From: Porites lobata
Lineage: Eukaryota > Cnidaria > Anthozoa > Scleractinia > Poritidae
Direction of reading: 5' to 3'
Assembly: GCA_942486035.1 (NCBI GenBank)
Contig: CALNXK010000151.1
Coordinates: 355,001 to 419,000, forward strand
DNA: 64,000 bases
The notes under the pieces are model-generated. The model worked only from the letters and a program-made list of their open reading frames with translations, searched no databases and was not told where the DNA came from. The position numbers and the translations under genes are program-made. Position 1 is the first letter of the stretch; every line of letters starts with the position of its first letter. Positions 32,069 through 43,693 of this stretch are shown piece by piece.

Positions 32069-32600
32069 AAAATCTCTTGGAAATATTGAACTTTAAGGAG
32101 CTGTCTCACGAAATTTACCAAAATTCAAACAGTGGAAATCCCCACCAAAATGAGTGAAACAAAAATAACAGCTCAAACATTACACGAAGGTATAAATAAC
32201 ACAGCAAATAAAAAAGGAGACATAGATGGACAAACTCGAAGAAGATGGAAACGGATTGCAATTGGTGTTTTTGAAAACAGGTTTTCAAAGTTAGAAAATT
32301 CTTAAATACCAAAGAAACAAAAAGCAGTAACCAAAGAGGACATAAAATTAAATTAATAATTAAATTAAATTTTTCTCTGTTTTATGTAATGTGTGTAAAA
32401 ACCAAATAAATAAATAAATAAATAAATATATAAAGACGTTTTACAAAGTTCATTCTGTTGTTTGTAACGTTTGATATAAAGCTTGGGAGACATTTTCGTC
32501 ATTCTGTCATTCACAGGTAATTTCTCAAGTTCAATAGCGACAAAGGAAGCGTAACTGGCATCAATAACAAAAGAAACTAGACGACCGTGACAAGGCGTCT
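32069..32600. repeat. Conserved 3' flank of a B gene
   Basis: Homologous to 18581-19089. From 32098 onward it is almost identical to 37481-37981. Confidence 0.8.
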
Positions 32601-34193
32601 TTAAAACTTTGAGAAAGGACCCATGCAACTGATATTAGCTATTATTACCCCTGAAGTGCTTTTACCCTTAACAACAGCAAACAAGTGAGATGTAAAGTAA
32701 CACAGTGTCATTGCAGTCAAAATAGAAGCAACGAGCATATGTTTCCGCCATTTCTTGCGCCAGACGCACACCACTGCGATATTTAAATAGGACATCTGCA
32801 GCCAAAACGAGAACGAGTTAAAAACGAAATCGATGCTTATAGCAATGGAGACGCGAATGAAAAATTGGGTGATAGACGTCGAGGAAGCATCATTGCGGTT
32901 GTACATGAAGTTGTAAAGCTGAATGAAACCGACCGCTGCTATCAATGATGTTGATTCGCAGAGGATCATCTGAATGCTCATATCGGTCACAAAGCGCATA
33001 CTCCTCGGCGAGCGAAATTGATTTGCTGTTAAATTGGTTTCACCACTGTCTCTTTTGAGCTTCTTGTAAACAAAGTACCAAAAATAATCGCGAATAACGA
33101 TAGTCAACCTTTCCAGCAAGTCTATTGCACCATGCGCGAAGCTAAGTAGAATGAAAAGTCGGAGGCTGGTCAGTTCCGCTTGCATAAGGCGAAAAACGAT
33201 GGCAGTCGTGCTGTGGAGTACGTTTAACAATACGTGCGAATCTCCTGGATGAAGGAAATCGATTCTTTGCGCCGCCAAGCGTACAATGACCTTGGGTATA
33301 GCAGTAACTAGAGGCAATGCCCCGGCTATAATCGCTCTGTAGGTTTCAGATACTTCGCCATACAGGGGTATCAGGACGTACACGAGACAATATGTGATCG
33401 GTATTCCAAAAGCAAACTGAGCTACCAGCATCACCGATACCTTGATCGCTTTCTTGATTCTTTTGTTTCTTTCGGTTTCGCTTTTCTGAGCTTCGTCTTT
33501 GCCAATGATCAAACTGTTCATCAACAACAAGAGAACAAACAGGCCGTTAAGAGGGACTGACCTCCAGGGCTTGTGGTAAATGCCGTAAACTTGTAAATAA
33601 AGCCTGTAACAAGTGTCCAAGAAAGCGCCCAAAAGATTGAGAAACAGTAGATTGAGTTCCTTGATCAAACGCCAACCAAACATTGTCAATACAACGAGAA
33701 ACGGCCACAGTTGAACCAAGTAGGCTTCGGTTGTATCAGCTGTCACGATGACCGCCTGAATTCTTTTAGGTATCGCCGTCCAGTTTTTGGACTGCATATC
33801 ATAGCAAAGATCGACGGTATTGAAATCTAGGACCAGTATTACAATAGCGAGCAATCCCAACGCAACGCCACCAAGAATTTGAATACAAAACGCATGCTTC
33901 ATGGCCTTCCAAAGTGACAGTCGCCATGTTAGCGGGCGAGATCTCTTCCATCCCATTTTGCTGTCGTCCCCTGAACGAGGATCGTACTCTTGAAAAATCT
34001 TATCATTGTCATCATTCTCATCATTCTCATCATTTCGATTGAACTTTTTGAAATCCTCCAAGGGATCTTGGCGTTTCAGTAATGAGGTGTCCTCTAGAAG
34101 TACTTGTCCTTGGTAAGACTGAATCACTCCAGCGGCGAACGTCTCCGAGATGTAGACGAACAAGCCTTCGAGCGAGAAAGGAGCAGCTCCCAT
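32601..34193 (-). CDS. Multi-pass membrane protein, subfamily B (530 aa)
   Basis: The ATG at 34193 matches the family start; the frame extends only to a TTG upstream. The N-tail has an expanded acidic run, NDENDENDDNDK, encoded by a short 9-bp repeat (TCATTCTCA on the + strand, about 34003-34032). The PPSGDD motif reads PRSGDD. Other differences are KDEAQKSE for KDIAKKSE and VVCVWRKK for VVRVWRKK. Cys in MILCEST is shared with 19090 and 37982. Hallmark Cys and NWT residues are kept. The TATA box is 92 bp upstream. It is the near-twin of the frameshifted copy at 37982-39546. Confidence 0.92.
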   Translation of the reverse strand: MGAAPFSLEGLFVYISETFAAGVIQSYQGQVLLEDTSLLKRQDPLEDFKKFNRNDENDENDDNDKIFQEYDPRSGDDSKMGWKRSRPLTWRLSLWKAMKHAFCIQILGGVALGLLAIVILVLDFNTVDLCYDMQSKNWTAIPKRIQAVIVTADTTEAYLVQLWPFLVVLTMFGWRLIKELNLLFLNLLGAFLDTCYRLYLQVYGIYHKPWRSVPLNGLFVLLLLMNSLIIGKDEAQKSETERNKRIKKAIKVSVMLVAQFAFGIPITYCLVYVLIPLYGEVSETYRAIIAGALPLVTAIPKVIVRLAAQRIDFLHPGDSHVLLNVLHSTTAIVFRLMQAELTSLRLFILLSFAHGAIDLLERLTIVIRDYFWYFVYKKLKRDSGETNLTANQFRSPRSMRFVTDMSIQMILCESTSLIAAVGFIQLYNFMYNRNDASSTSITQFFIRVSIAISIDFVFNSFSFWLQMSYLNIAVVCVWRKKWRKHMLVASILTAMTLCYFTSHLFAVVKGKSTSGVIIANISCMGPFSKF

Positions 34194-34284
34194 TAGTTTA
34201 ATAACTATCTCAGCAAAAATCAAATACTTCTCACTGCCTTACTGCTTCTTCTCGGCTGGCTTTTAAGTTCTTCAAATCTCACCT

Positions 34285-34291
34285 CTTTATA
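34285..34291 (-). promoter_or_regulatory. TATA box (TATAAAG)
   Basis: Located 92 bp upstream of the ATG at 34193. Confidence 0.7.
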
Positions 34292-35618
34292 GAACCAAGA
34301 ACATTGTCGTTATTTGTCAGAAGCTCTAAGACAAGGTTGGGGTTTACCCCCGTGTGCAAAACCTGTGGAGTTTTTCTTTGTTTTCTAGCTATTATATTCC
34401 CTGGCTCTATTCATGGAACAAAGAACATTGCCGTCATTTGTCAGAAGCTCCAAGAAAAGGAAGTTGTTTATATCGATCAGTTCTTGGAAAAACGAAATGT
34501 AAATGACTGTGGTATCTGTGTCCTTTAAGTGTTTTTTTCCTCAAGGCGGCGAAGAAAAAAATTGGAGACAAATGGACAATGCACTGTTTTCGTGCTCCAA
34601 GAGTAAGGCGACTCAATAAGTCGAGATCTTTTCAAAAATAAAAGCTATTTGAAACGTAGTGAACCCTAAAAAATTTAGGGAAATTATAAATGCAAAGTCC
34701 GTTTTTCTTTTTTTTTTTGACAGTGTCGAAATTAACATTTTAATATAGGCTAAGTGTTTTTTCCTGAAGGGAGCAAGGAAAAGAATTGAAGACAAGTGTC
34801 GAAGACATGTTCTGTTTTCGTTTTCCAAGATTACGACGACTCAATAAATCGGATCTTTTAAAAAATCGAAGCTATTTAAAACGTAGTGAACCGTAAAACG
34901 TTTCGGGCAATAAATTATAAAATGCAAAGTGGTCCGTTCACCTTTTTTATTTGACAGGGTCCAAACTTAATATTTTGATATGGGCGCCATCTGACGAGTA
35001 AATGAACAATTTCAAGCGCCAGATTACAACAAGTGGTCGCCAATTTGTTATTTTCTTTTCTTTAACAATAAGACATGGAAAAATTTTACTATAAGCCATA
35101 ATCCGACGACGGTCCGGCGCAATCTCGTTTACGTGTTAAGCATTTCCGGTTTCGTTTCAACAAACTACCCATTCGGAGAGGAAAAGTATTTGTTAATTTT
35201 TACCCACACTACATCTAAACCTTAAATAAAACCCTAGCCGCTTCTTCATTACCAAAGTATAAGAAATTTTGCAAGGTTTGCATGTACATCACGCGCGTTT
35301 ATAATGAGCGCCAGGTAATGCAGACCTGAATTCAGTCAGAGGTTACCGCCGCAAACAATATGGTCGCCACGAAAAGCACTCTGAACAGAAGACATAAACA
35401 TGTAAAAAACAAAGTTTATCGACACCATTTAACACGAAATTTGTGGACAAAAACCAAACCGATAGAAATATAACAGAACGGTGTCCACTTCCAGTATTCG
35501 CTCAACGAATCCACACGCGTTACGAATTGCGACAAAATTATAATCTTCGCATTGGGAGAAATGACACAGAGAGTATCATCAGTATCACTGGAAAATCCAG
35601 TAGAATCGTTTCCATCAA
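34292..35618. repeat. Segmental duplication between a B gene and an A/B pseudogene, copy 1
   Basis: Homologous to 55883-57214. It contains the shared upstream element ATCGATCAGTTCTTG (about 34471-34485) and the A-type 3' flank at its right end. No gene other than a repeated short - strand frame (35416-35625). Confidence 0.8.
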
Positions 35619-36436
35619 GCATCATTGCGGTTGTACATGGAGTTGTAAAGCTGAATGAAACCGACCGCTGCTATCAATGATGTTGATTCACCCAGGATCA
35701 TCTGAATGCTCATATCGGCCACAAAGCGCATGCTCCTTGGCGAGCGAAATTGATTTGCTTTCAAAATGGTTTCCCTCTCGTCTCTTTTGAGCTTCTTGTA
35801 AATAAAGTACCGAACATACTCGCGGATAACCTTTCCAGCAAGTCTATTGCACCACGCGCGAAGCTGAGAAGAGTAAAAAGTTTGATTTCAAACAGGTCCG
35901 CTACGGCTTGCATAAAGCGAAAAACGAGCCCATTACCTTGATCGTTTTCTTGATTCTTTTGCTTTCTTCGCTGTTCTTTGCTATTTCTTTGCCAATGAGT
36001 AGACTGTTCATCGCCAGCAAAAGAACAAAGAGGCAGTTGGGTGGGTAAGACATCCAAGACTTTACGTTAACGCCGTACATCTGACAAAAGAGCCTGAAAC
36101 AAGTGTCGAATGATGCGCCCAGAGGATTCAGTGTGATTAGATTGAGCTTTTTTATCAAACTACTTTCAAACATTGTCAACATAAGAAGAAGCGACCACAG
36201 TTGAATCACGAAGGTTTCTCTTATAGAAACCGTCACTATCATTCTCTGATATCTCTTGGAAACCGCCGTCCAGTTAGTTTTCTGTACATTAAAGAAGAAG
36301 AAGTCTAAGGTTCTCAAATTCAAAATCAGTATTGAAATAGCGAGTGACCCCAACGCAACGCCGCCAAGAATCTGTATGCAAAATACACACTTCATGGCCA
36401 TCCAAAGCGACAATCGCCATGTTGGCCGGCGAGATC
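35619..36436 (-). pseudogene. Chimeric A/B pseudogene
   Basis: The 3' end is B-like (NRNDA, FIQLYN) and the body A-like (KRDERETILKANQF, FEIKLF). It has a 10-bp deletion in the RLTVVIRDY region shared with the copy at 57215, and an internal deletion of about 240 bp joining VMQA to the IKVM region. The loop-1 Cys has become Phe (LDFFFFNVQ). The 5' end is truncated in the RPTWRLSLW region. Confidence 0.88.
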
Positions 36437-36556
36437 AAATTTGTAGTAATAACTGCTATTGTCATTTCATGCAAATTTTTGTTCCTTTTCATTCGCCGAG
36501 AGCCCACCACGTGACCTGCAGATAACTGCCTACAAATAATGGTCTGCTCAGGCGCA

Positions 36557-37480
36557 ATGACGTTCAACTGTGTTTGGCTGCAAATAATCTTCTGCTCATA
36601 CGCAAATAGCACCGCGCTTTTCTCCTTCTTGCGATCGCTTTTGCGTGAAAATGGCAGATATTTATTAAAAAACAAACTCGGTGACCGAATGATGGAACAA
36701 TTATCGAACCCGATTATCGCAGTGTTTTCTCGCAGATCAATTATGATCTGCTCGCCACTGACAAATCACCATATTTTGCTCAACCTCGTCCAATAATTGT
36801 TTTAACAATTAAAGTATTTGGTAGAACCTTCTGATGATATTATTTACTGAGCTTAAAAAGGTGGTTCTGAACTCAGAGTCTGTAAATAAAGCCATGCCTA
36901 TACTGTGTGTCCAGTTACGGACACCTTTTCGCGTCCCGAGGGTGTCCGCTCACGAGAGCTTCCACTGTATCAACATTTGCTGTGTTTATTCTAGAGGAGA
37001 GACATCCCCTTTTCTATGAAACAATTTTTTTTACCAGTTTTGTCTTAGAGAAACAAAACCATTATTTATCCTTATATATCAGGTAGAAAAAGTGAACGAC
37101 ACATGGTTTTGCTAGTTTCATATGCGGCTGGCGTTTGTTATCATTCGCAAGCCCTGGAATTTCTGAAAACTTCCTAGTTTTTCTGGAACAACATCCTACG
37201 CCTCGTTACCACCTGATCCTCCCCTAAGTCACAATTTTGCCCGAGGTGAGAAGTAAGTGTTAATGTTGACTTAGGGGAGGGGTAGGTGGTGGTTCAAGTC
37301 ACTAAATTAACACTCTCTGACAAAGATTCAAACTTATGCGATGCACCTCTATATCAATTTCAAGTATAAAAATCTAAGTGTGGCCTTTCAAATGAATCAG
37401 AGTGAGCAAGATTTTTTGGTCGCACTGTCGGGTCGTAGCTGTTGACAAGGTCGGAAAGGAAAAAGAAAACTCGGAAGAGT
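36557..37480. repeat. Segmental duplication, short copy
   Basis: Paralogue of 29746-30690. Its junction at 37480/37481 skips about 1.4 kb present in the other copy. Confidence 0.85.
37208..37290. repeat. Conserved hairpin element, copy 2
   Basis: Same arms as 30401-30483, right arm ACTTAGGGGAGGGGTAGGT. Confidence 0.75.
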
Positions 37481-37981
37481 TTGAGCTGTCTCACGAAATT
37501 TACCAAAATTCAAACAGTGGAAATCCCCACCAAAATGAGTGAAACAAAAATAACAGCTCAAACATTACACGAAGGTATAAATAACACAGCAAATAAAAAA
37601 GGAGACATAGATGGACAAACTCGAAGAAGATGGAAACGGATTGCAATTGGTGTTTTTGAAAACAGGTTTTCAAAGTTAGAAAATTCTTAAATACCAAAGA
37701 AACAAAAAGCAGTAACCAAAGAGGACATAAAATTAAATTAATAATTAAATTAAATTTTTCTCTGTTTTATGTAATGTGTGTAAAAACCAAATAAATAAAT
37801 AAATAAATATATAAAGACGTTTTACAAAGTTCATTCTGTTGTTTGTAACGTTTGATATAAAGCTTGGGAGACATTTTCGTCATTCTGTCATTCACAGGTA
37901 ATTTCTCAAGTTCAATAGCGACAAAGGAAGCGTAACTGGCATCAATAACAAAAGAAACTAGACGACCGTGACAAGGCGTCT
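37481..37981. repeat. Conserved 3' flank of a B gene
   Basis: Nearly identical to 32098-32600. It directly precedes the stop codon of the frameshifted copy. Confidence 0.85.
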
Positions 37982-39546
37982 TTAAAACTTTGAGAAAGGA
38001 CCCATGCAACTGATATTAGCTATTATTACCCCTGAAGTGCTTTTAGCCTTAACAACAGCAAACAAGTGAGATGTAAAGTAACACAGTGTCATTGCAGTCA
38101 AAATAGAAGCAACGAGCATATGTTTCCGCCATTTCTTGCGCCAGACGCGCACCACTGCGATATTCAAATACGACATCTGCAGCCAAAACGAGAACGAGTT
38201 AAAAACGAAATCGATGCTTATAGCAATGGAGACGCGAATGAAAAATTGGGTGATAGACGTCGAGGAAGCATCATTGCGGTTGTACATGAAGTTGTAAAGC
38301 TGAATGAAACCGACCGCTGCTATCAATGATGTTGATTCGCAGAGGATCATCTGAATGCTCATATCGGCCACAAAGCGCATGCTCCTCGGCGAGCGAAATT
38401 GATTTGCTCTTAAAATGGTTTCACCACTGTCTCTTTTGAGCTTCTTGTAAACAAAGTACCAAAAATAATCGCGAATAACGATAGTCAACCTTTCCAGCAA
38501 GTCTATTGCACCATGCGCGAAGCTGAGTAGAATGAAAAGTCGGAGGCTGGTCAGTTCCGCTTGCATAACGCGAAAAACGATGGCAGTCGTGCTGTGGAGT
38601 ACGTTTAACAATACGTGCGAATCTCCTGGATGAAGGAAATCGATTCTTTGCGCCGCCAAGCGTACAATGACCTTGGGTATAGCAGTAACTAGAGGCAATG
38701 CCCCGGCTATAATCGCTCTGTAGGTTTCAGATACTTCGCCATACAGGGGTATAAGGACGTACACGAGACAATATGTGATCGGTATTCCAAAAGCAAACTG
38801 AGCTACCAGCATCGCCGATACTTTGATCGCTTTCTTGATTCTTTTGTTTCTTTCGGTTTCGCTTTTCTGAGCTTCGTCTTTGCCAATGATCAAACTGTTC
38901 ATCAACAACAAGAGAACAAACAGGCCGTTAAGAGGGACTGACCTCCAGGGCTTGTGGTAAATGCCGTAAACTTGTAAATAAAGCCTGTAACAAGTGTCCA
39001 AGAAAGCGCCCAAAAGATTGAGAAACAGTAGATTGAGTTCCTTGATCAAACGCCAACCAAACATTGTCAATACAACGAGAAACGGCCACAGTTGAACCAA
39101 GTAGGCTTCGGTTGTATCAGCTGTCACGATGACCGCCTGAATTCTTTTAGGTATCGCCGTCCAGTTTTTGGACTGCATATCATAGCAAAGATCGACGGTA
39201 TTGAAATCTAGGACCAGTATTACAATAGCGAGCAATCCCAACGCAACGCCACCAAGAATTTGAATACAAAACGCATCCTTCATGGCCTCCCAAAGTGACA
39301 GTCGCCATGTTAGCGGGCGAGATCTCTTCCATCCCATTTTGCTGTCGTCCCCTGAGGGAGGATCGTACTCTTGAAAAATCGGATCACTCGATTGAACTTT
39401 TTGAAATCCTCCAAGGGATCTTGGCGTTGCAGTAATGGAGCATCCTCTAGAGGTACTTGTCCTTGGTAAGACTGAATCACTCCAGCGGCGAACGTCTCCG
39501 AGATGTACACGAAAACGCCTTCGAGCGAGAAAGGAGCAGCTCCCAT
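37982..39546 (-). pseudogene. B-type membrane protein copy with a 1-bp frameshift in the N-tail
   Basis: The ATG at 39546 opens a frame that loses register at about 39378-39390. The stretch that encodes NRNDEIF elsewhere reads ATCGGATCACTCGATTG here, one base short. The rest, from MGWKRSRPL (39337) to ISCMGPFSKF, is open for 451 residues and nearly identical to 32601-34193. It is a very recent pseudogene, an assembly error, or a gene using the internal Met at 39337, which would remove the acidic tail but keep all membrane segments. Confidence 0.85.
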
Positions 39547-39637
39547 TAGTTTATCAACTATCTTAGTGAAAATCAAATACTCCTCACTGCCTTACTGCTT
39601 CTTCTCGGCTAAATTTTAAGTTCTTCAAATCTCACCT

Positions 39638-39644
39638 CTTTATA
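39638..39644 (-). promoter_or_regulatory. TATA box (TATAAAG)
   Basis: Located 92 bp upstream of the ATG at 39546. It is intact even though the gene is frameshifted. Confidence 0.65.
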
Positions 39645-40178
39645 GAACCAAGAACATTGTCGTTATTTGTCAGAAGCTCTAAGACAAGGTTGGGGTTTAC
39701 CCCCGTGTGCAAAAGCTGTGGAGTTTTTCTTTGTTTTCTAGCTATTATATTCCCTGGCTCTATTCATGGAACAAAGAACATTGTCGTCATTTGTCAGAAG
39801 CTCCAAGAAAAGGAAGTTGTTTATATCGATCAGTTCTTGGAAAGACGAAATGTAAATGACTGTGGTATCCGTGTTTTTTCCTCAAGGCAGCAAAGAAAAG
39901 AACTGAAGACAAGAGGACAATGTGCTGTTTTCGTTATCTAAGATTAAGGCGATTCGATAAATCGGATCTTTTAAAAAATCAAAGCTGTTTTTGAAATGTA
40001 GTGAACCGTAAAAAATTTCGGGAAATTATAAAATGCAAAGGGGTCAGTTCACCTTTTTTATTTGACAGAATCAAAAAGTAACATTTTGATATAGGCCCCA
40101 TCTGACGAGTAAATGAACATTTTCAAGCGCCAGATTGCAGCAAGTTGACGCCAATTTGTTATTTTCTTTTCTTAACAA

Positions 40179-40358
40179 TTAGTTCATCCGTCAGCGTACG
40201 TGTATCGAGATATTGAGCACGCGGGAATCTTGGAGAATACAAAAGAGGCGTAAGAGTTGCTCGAGGCGCAGCTGAGAGCAACTTTAGCCTCTTGTGTGCT
40301 CTCCAAACTTCCCAAGTGCTCAATATCTCGACATACGCACAACTGAAGCATGAATTAA
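40179..40358. mobile_element. 180-bp fold-back MITE
   Basis: Arms TTAGTTCAT and ATGAATTAA at the ends continue as near-perfect complements through CGAGATATTGAGCAC and AAGAGGC to a centre near GCGCAGCTGAG. It lies in the unassigned spacer 39645-41240. Confidence 0.85.
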
Positions 40359-41242
40359 TGGTTTTATAACATTGTCAGAGCGACCAATGCGGAAGTTAAC
40401 TTAAATTTTTATTATTGTAGCCGGCGCTCAAACCAATACGCGTCAGTGTCTACGTGACTATATTTTTTTTACTTTACAGTTATGTTTTTGTCTTGAAACT
40501 GAGAGAAAGTTTACTCAAGTTGCTTAAGAGAACTCTTAAAAAGATGGTAAAATCCAAATTGAGGTGCCGAAAAACTGTTCAGTAATTCACCGAAAAATTC
40601 TTTTTGAAAGAAAAAACTTTGCAAACACGCCATAGGCCGCACAGTAAGCGCAGATGACAACAACAACACTCACCTCTTCTGCCTACTATCGGTTAACAAA
40701 TTCAAACGTTGTAAAACACATGATTAACGCTTCATCGTGTACTGTTGAGTTATGGATGCACTTGGGAGACGCCTTCGGACGATTGCTAAGCTAACAAGAA
40801 CTCCAGGTATAGTTTATTGACGTCACCAGCGTGCTCAGTAGGAATATGAAGCACGCTCGCCTATTGAATTTGATTAGGCGAATATTCTAGCTATGTTATA
40901 AAGTTGTTTTACGTTGATCAAGATGCTGTGGGAGTTTATATTTGGGCGTCGTTGTACTAGGCGTAGGTGAAGTTTTTAAGTATATTAGGAATGTGTGAGT
41001 AGTGCAGTAATGTATATTTTAGGGGTTGGTTGAGGTGTGTGAAGTGGAGGGCGTGGAGTTATATTGGACGTGGATTGGTAAGATAATGACTGTTAGGACA
41101 TGGAAAATTTTACTAACATCCATACTCCGACGACGGACCGGCGTAATCTCGTTTTTGTTCACTTTTACCCACACTATATCTAAACCCCAAACCGCTTCTT
41201 TATTACCAAAGTATAAGAAAGATTTCAAAGTTTCCATGTACA

Positions 41243-41720
41243 TCATGCGCGTTTATAATGAGCCCTAGGTAATGCAGACCTCAATTCAGTGAGAGGTAAC
41301 CGCCGCAAACAATATGGTCGCCACGAAAAGCGCTCTGAACAAAAGACATAAACATGTAAAAAGCAAAGCTCATGGATACCATTTAACACGAAATTTGTGA
41401 CCCAAACCAAACCGATAGAAATATAACAGAACGGTGCCCACTTCCAGTACTTGGTCAACGAATCCACACGCGGCACGAATTGCGACAAAATTATAAACTT
41501 CCCATTGGGAGAAATCACACAGAGAGTATCATCAGTGTCACTGGAAAATCCAGTAGAATCGTTTGCATCAATGGAAACCCCTCAGGTGGGTAGTCATGGA
41601 ATATTCGGTTGGGGTGTGCAGCATTTGGTTTGGGTCCGTACCCTGTTTTAGACTTGAACTACTGTTCTAAAAAGAGGAATATTCAACAAACCTGTCTCAC
41701 ACAATTGCAAACCCAAATGG
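41243..41720. repeat. A-type 3' flank, copy with an open - strand frame
   Basis: The block recurs downstream of every A-type copy. On the - strand from about 41560 to 41243 it reads NDSTGFSSDTDDTLC, SPNGKFIILSQFV and KYWKWAPFCYISIGLV before drifting out of register. This may be a relic exon or a chance frame carried by the duplication. Confidence 0.4.
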
Positions 41721-41978
41721 TTCAGTAACATCTAGACGTAATATAAGACCACAACGGTTAAAAATCCACGCCCTTTGGCGAAGTACACACCGATGTAGTT
41801 TATAAAAAGGTGTACGCTGTCATCCCGGGAGATGGAAATTCACTAATTAATTGAAGTAATCTGTTTCTTACTTAAGGTTTCTATAGTTGTACAAAAAAAC
41901 TGTTTCTATGACTAAGAACAGGTAGGATGGAAGTGAGCTGAAACTTAAAAAAAGAAAGACAAAATAAATTTTCTTAGG

Positions 41979-43535
41979 TCAAGACTTTAAGATGAGCTGT
42001 GAGCAATTCACATTGCTCATTGTGCTATTTGAAGAACTTTTGGCGCTCACAATGGGCAATAAGCGACCAGCAAAGTAAAGCATGGTCATGGCTGTCACAA
42101 TAAAAGCAATAACCATGTGTTTCCGCCAGCTCTTCTTCCAAACACGATCTATGGCAACATTCATATAGGACATCTGCAGCCAAAACGATAAAGAATTAAA
42201 ACCAAAGTCAATGCTAATAGCAATCGCGACGCGGGTGAAAAATTCGGTTATCACGGACAACGCCTTTTGACCGTTGTATATAAACTTGTAAATCTGAAAG
42301 AAACCGACCGCTGCTATCAATGACGTTGATTCGCCCAGGATCATCTGAATGCTCATATCGGCCACAAAGCGCATGCTCCTTGGCGAGCGAAATCGATTTG
42401 CTTTCAAAATGGTTTCCCTCTCGTCTCTTTTGAGCTTCTTGTAAATGAAGTACCAAACATAATCGCGAATAACGACAGTCAACCTTTCAAGCAAATCTAT
42501 TGCACCATGCGCGAAGCTAAGAAGAGTAAAAAGTTTGATTTCGAACAGGTCCGCTTGCATAACGCGAAAAACGATGGCGGACGCGCTGAAGAGTACGTTC
42601 AACAGCACGTGCGAATCGCCTGGATGAAGAAAGTCGATTCTTTGTGCCCCCAAGCGTACAATGACCTTTGGAATAGCAGTTACTAGGGGCAAAGCCCCGG
42701 CTATGATCGCTCTGTAGGTTTGAGGTGCTTTACCATACAGGGGTATCAGGACGTACACGAGACCAAAAGTGATCGGGATTCCAAAAGCAAACTGAGCTAC
42801 CAGCATGGCCATTACCTTGATCGTTTTCTTTATTCTTTTGCTTCTTTCGTTGTTCTTTGTTATTTCTCTGCCAATTAGTAAACTGTTCATCGCCAGCAAA
42901 AAAACAAAGAGGCAGTTGAGAGGGTAAGACATCCAAGACTTTACGTTAACGTCGTACATCTGACAATAAAGCCTGAAACAAGTGTCGAATGATGCGCCCA
43001 GAAGATTCAGTGTGATTAGATTAAGCTTTTTTATCAAACTACTTTCAAACATTGTCAACATAAGAAGAAGCGACCACAGTTGAATCACGAAGGTTTCTAT
43101 TACAGCAACTGTCACTATGATCCGCTGATATCTCTTGGAAACCGCCGTCCAGTTAGTTTTCTGTACATTAAAGCAAAAGTCTAAAGTTCTCAAATTTAAA
43201 ATCAGTATTGAAATAGCGAGTGACCCCAACGCAACGCCGCCAAGAATCTGAATGCAAAATGCGCACTGCATCGCCTTCCAAAGCGACAATCGCCATGTTG
43301 GCGGGCGAGATCTTTTCCATCCCATTTTGCTGTTGTCCCCAGGAGGCGGGTCATATTCTTGAAAAATCTCGTCGTTTCGATTAAACTTTCTAAAATCCTC
43401 CAGGGGATCTTGGTCATGTAATAACGATGCACCGTCTTGTTGTTCTTGTCCTTGACAGGACTGAACAACACCAGCGGTAAATGTCTCCACCATGTAAAGA
43501 ACGATGTCTTCGAGCAAGGATAGAGCAGCTCCCAT
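41979..43535 (-). CDS. Multi-pass membrane protein, subfamily A (518 aa)
   Basis: Single exon with ATG at 43535 (MGAALSLLEDIVLYMVE). The first residues GAALS fit an N-myristoylation consensus (inference). The tail NSTMSNVNCSQLILKS has two N-glycosylation sequons and the invariant tail Cys. Differences from B include PPPGDN, the SKRYQR loop, KSWMSYPLN, NERSKRIKKTIK (shorter loop than B) and KRDERET. It forms a dyad with the B gene at 46512. No canonical TATA box; TGTAAAG lies at 43642-43648, 107 bp upstream. Confidence 0.93.
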   Translation of the reverse strand: MGAALSLLEDIVLYMVETFTAGVVQSCQGQEQQDGASLLHDQDPLEDFRKFNRNDEIFQEYDPPPGDNSKMGWKRSRPPTWRLSLWKAMQCAFCIQILGGVALGSLAISILILNLRTLDFCFNVQKTNWTAVSKRYQRIIVTVAVIETFVIQLWSLLLMLTMFESSLIKKLNLITLNLLGASFDTCFRLYCQMYDVNVKSWMSYPLNCLFVFLLAMNSLLIGREITKNNERSKRIKKTIKVMAMLVAQFAFGIPITFGLVYVLIPLYGKAPQTYRAIIAGALPLVTAIPKVIVRLGAQRIDFLHPGDSHVLLNVLFSASAIVFRVMQADLFEIKLFTLLSFAHGAIDLLERLTVVIRDYVWYFIYKKLKRDERETILKANRFRSPRSMRFVADMSIQMILGESTSLIAAVGFFQIYKFIYNGQKALSVITEFFTRVAIAISIDFGFNSLSFWLQMSYMNVAIDRVWKKSWRKHMVIAFIVTAMTMLYFAGRLLPIVSAKSSSNSTMSNVNCSQLILKS

Positions 43536-43641
43536 TACTTAATAATAAAAAAGCTTGACAAACCTTAACAAGTTGCTGTTAGTTCGTACGAATCGAGACG
43601 CGATCTGCTTGGGCCAACAGAAACAAGAAGAGTCAGATCTG

Positions 43642-43648
43642 CTTTACA
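43642..43648 (-). promoter_or_regulatory. Degenerate TATA-like site (TGTAAAG)
   Basis: Located 107 bp upstream of the A gene ATG. It is equivalent in position to the TATATAAG of the 10368 gene (108 bp). Confidence 0.35.
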
Positions 43649-43670
43649 GTAGCTTCTAGACTCAGCTCAG

Positions 43671-43693
43671 TTGTTTTGATCGATCAGTTCTTG
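43671..43693. promoter_or_regulatory. Upstream element shared by A and B genes
   Basis: Contains GATCGATCAGTTCTTG. Matches lie at 51527-51549 (A) and near 34464-34486, 39817-39839 and 56057-56079 (B), with weaker matches near 48240 and 62300 (GATCGATTAGTTCTTAG). Confidence 0.45.

Noticed and set aside
38066..38329. + strand frames of 87-94 codons opposite B genes (also 23133, 46596, 54324)
   Set aside because: Antisense shadows of conserved - strand codons; no independent evidence.
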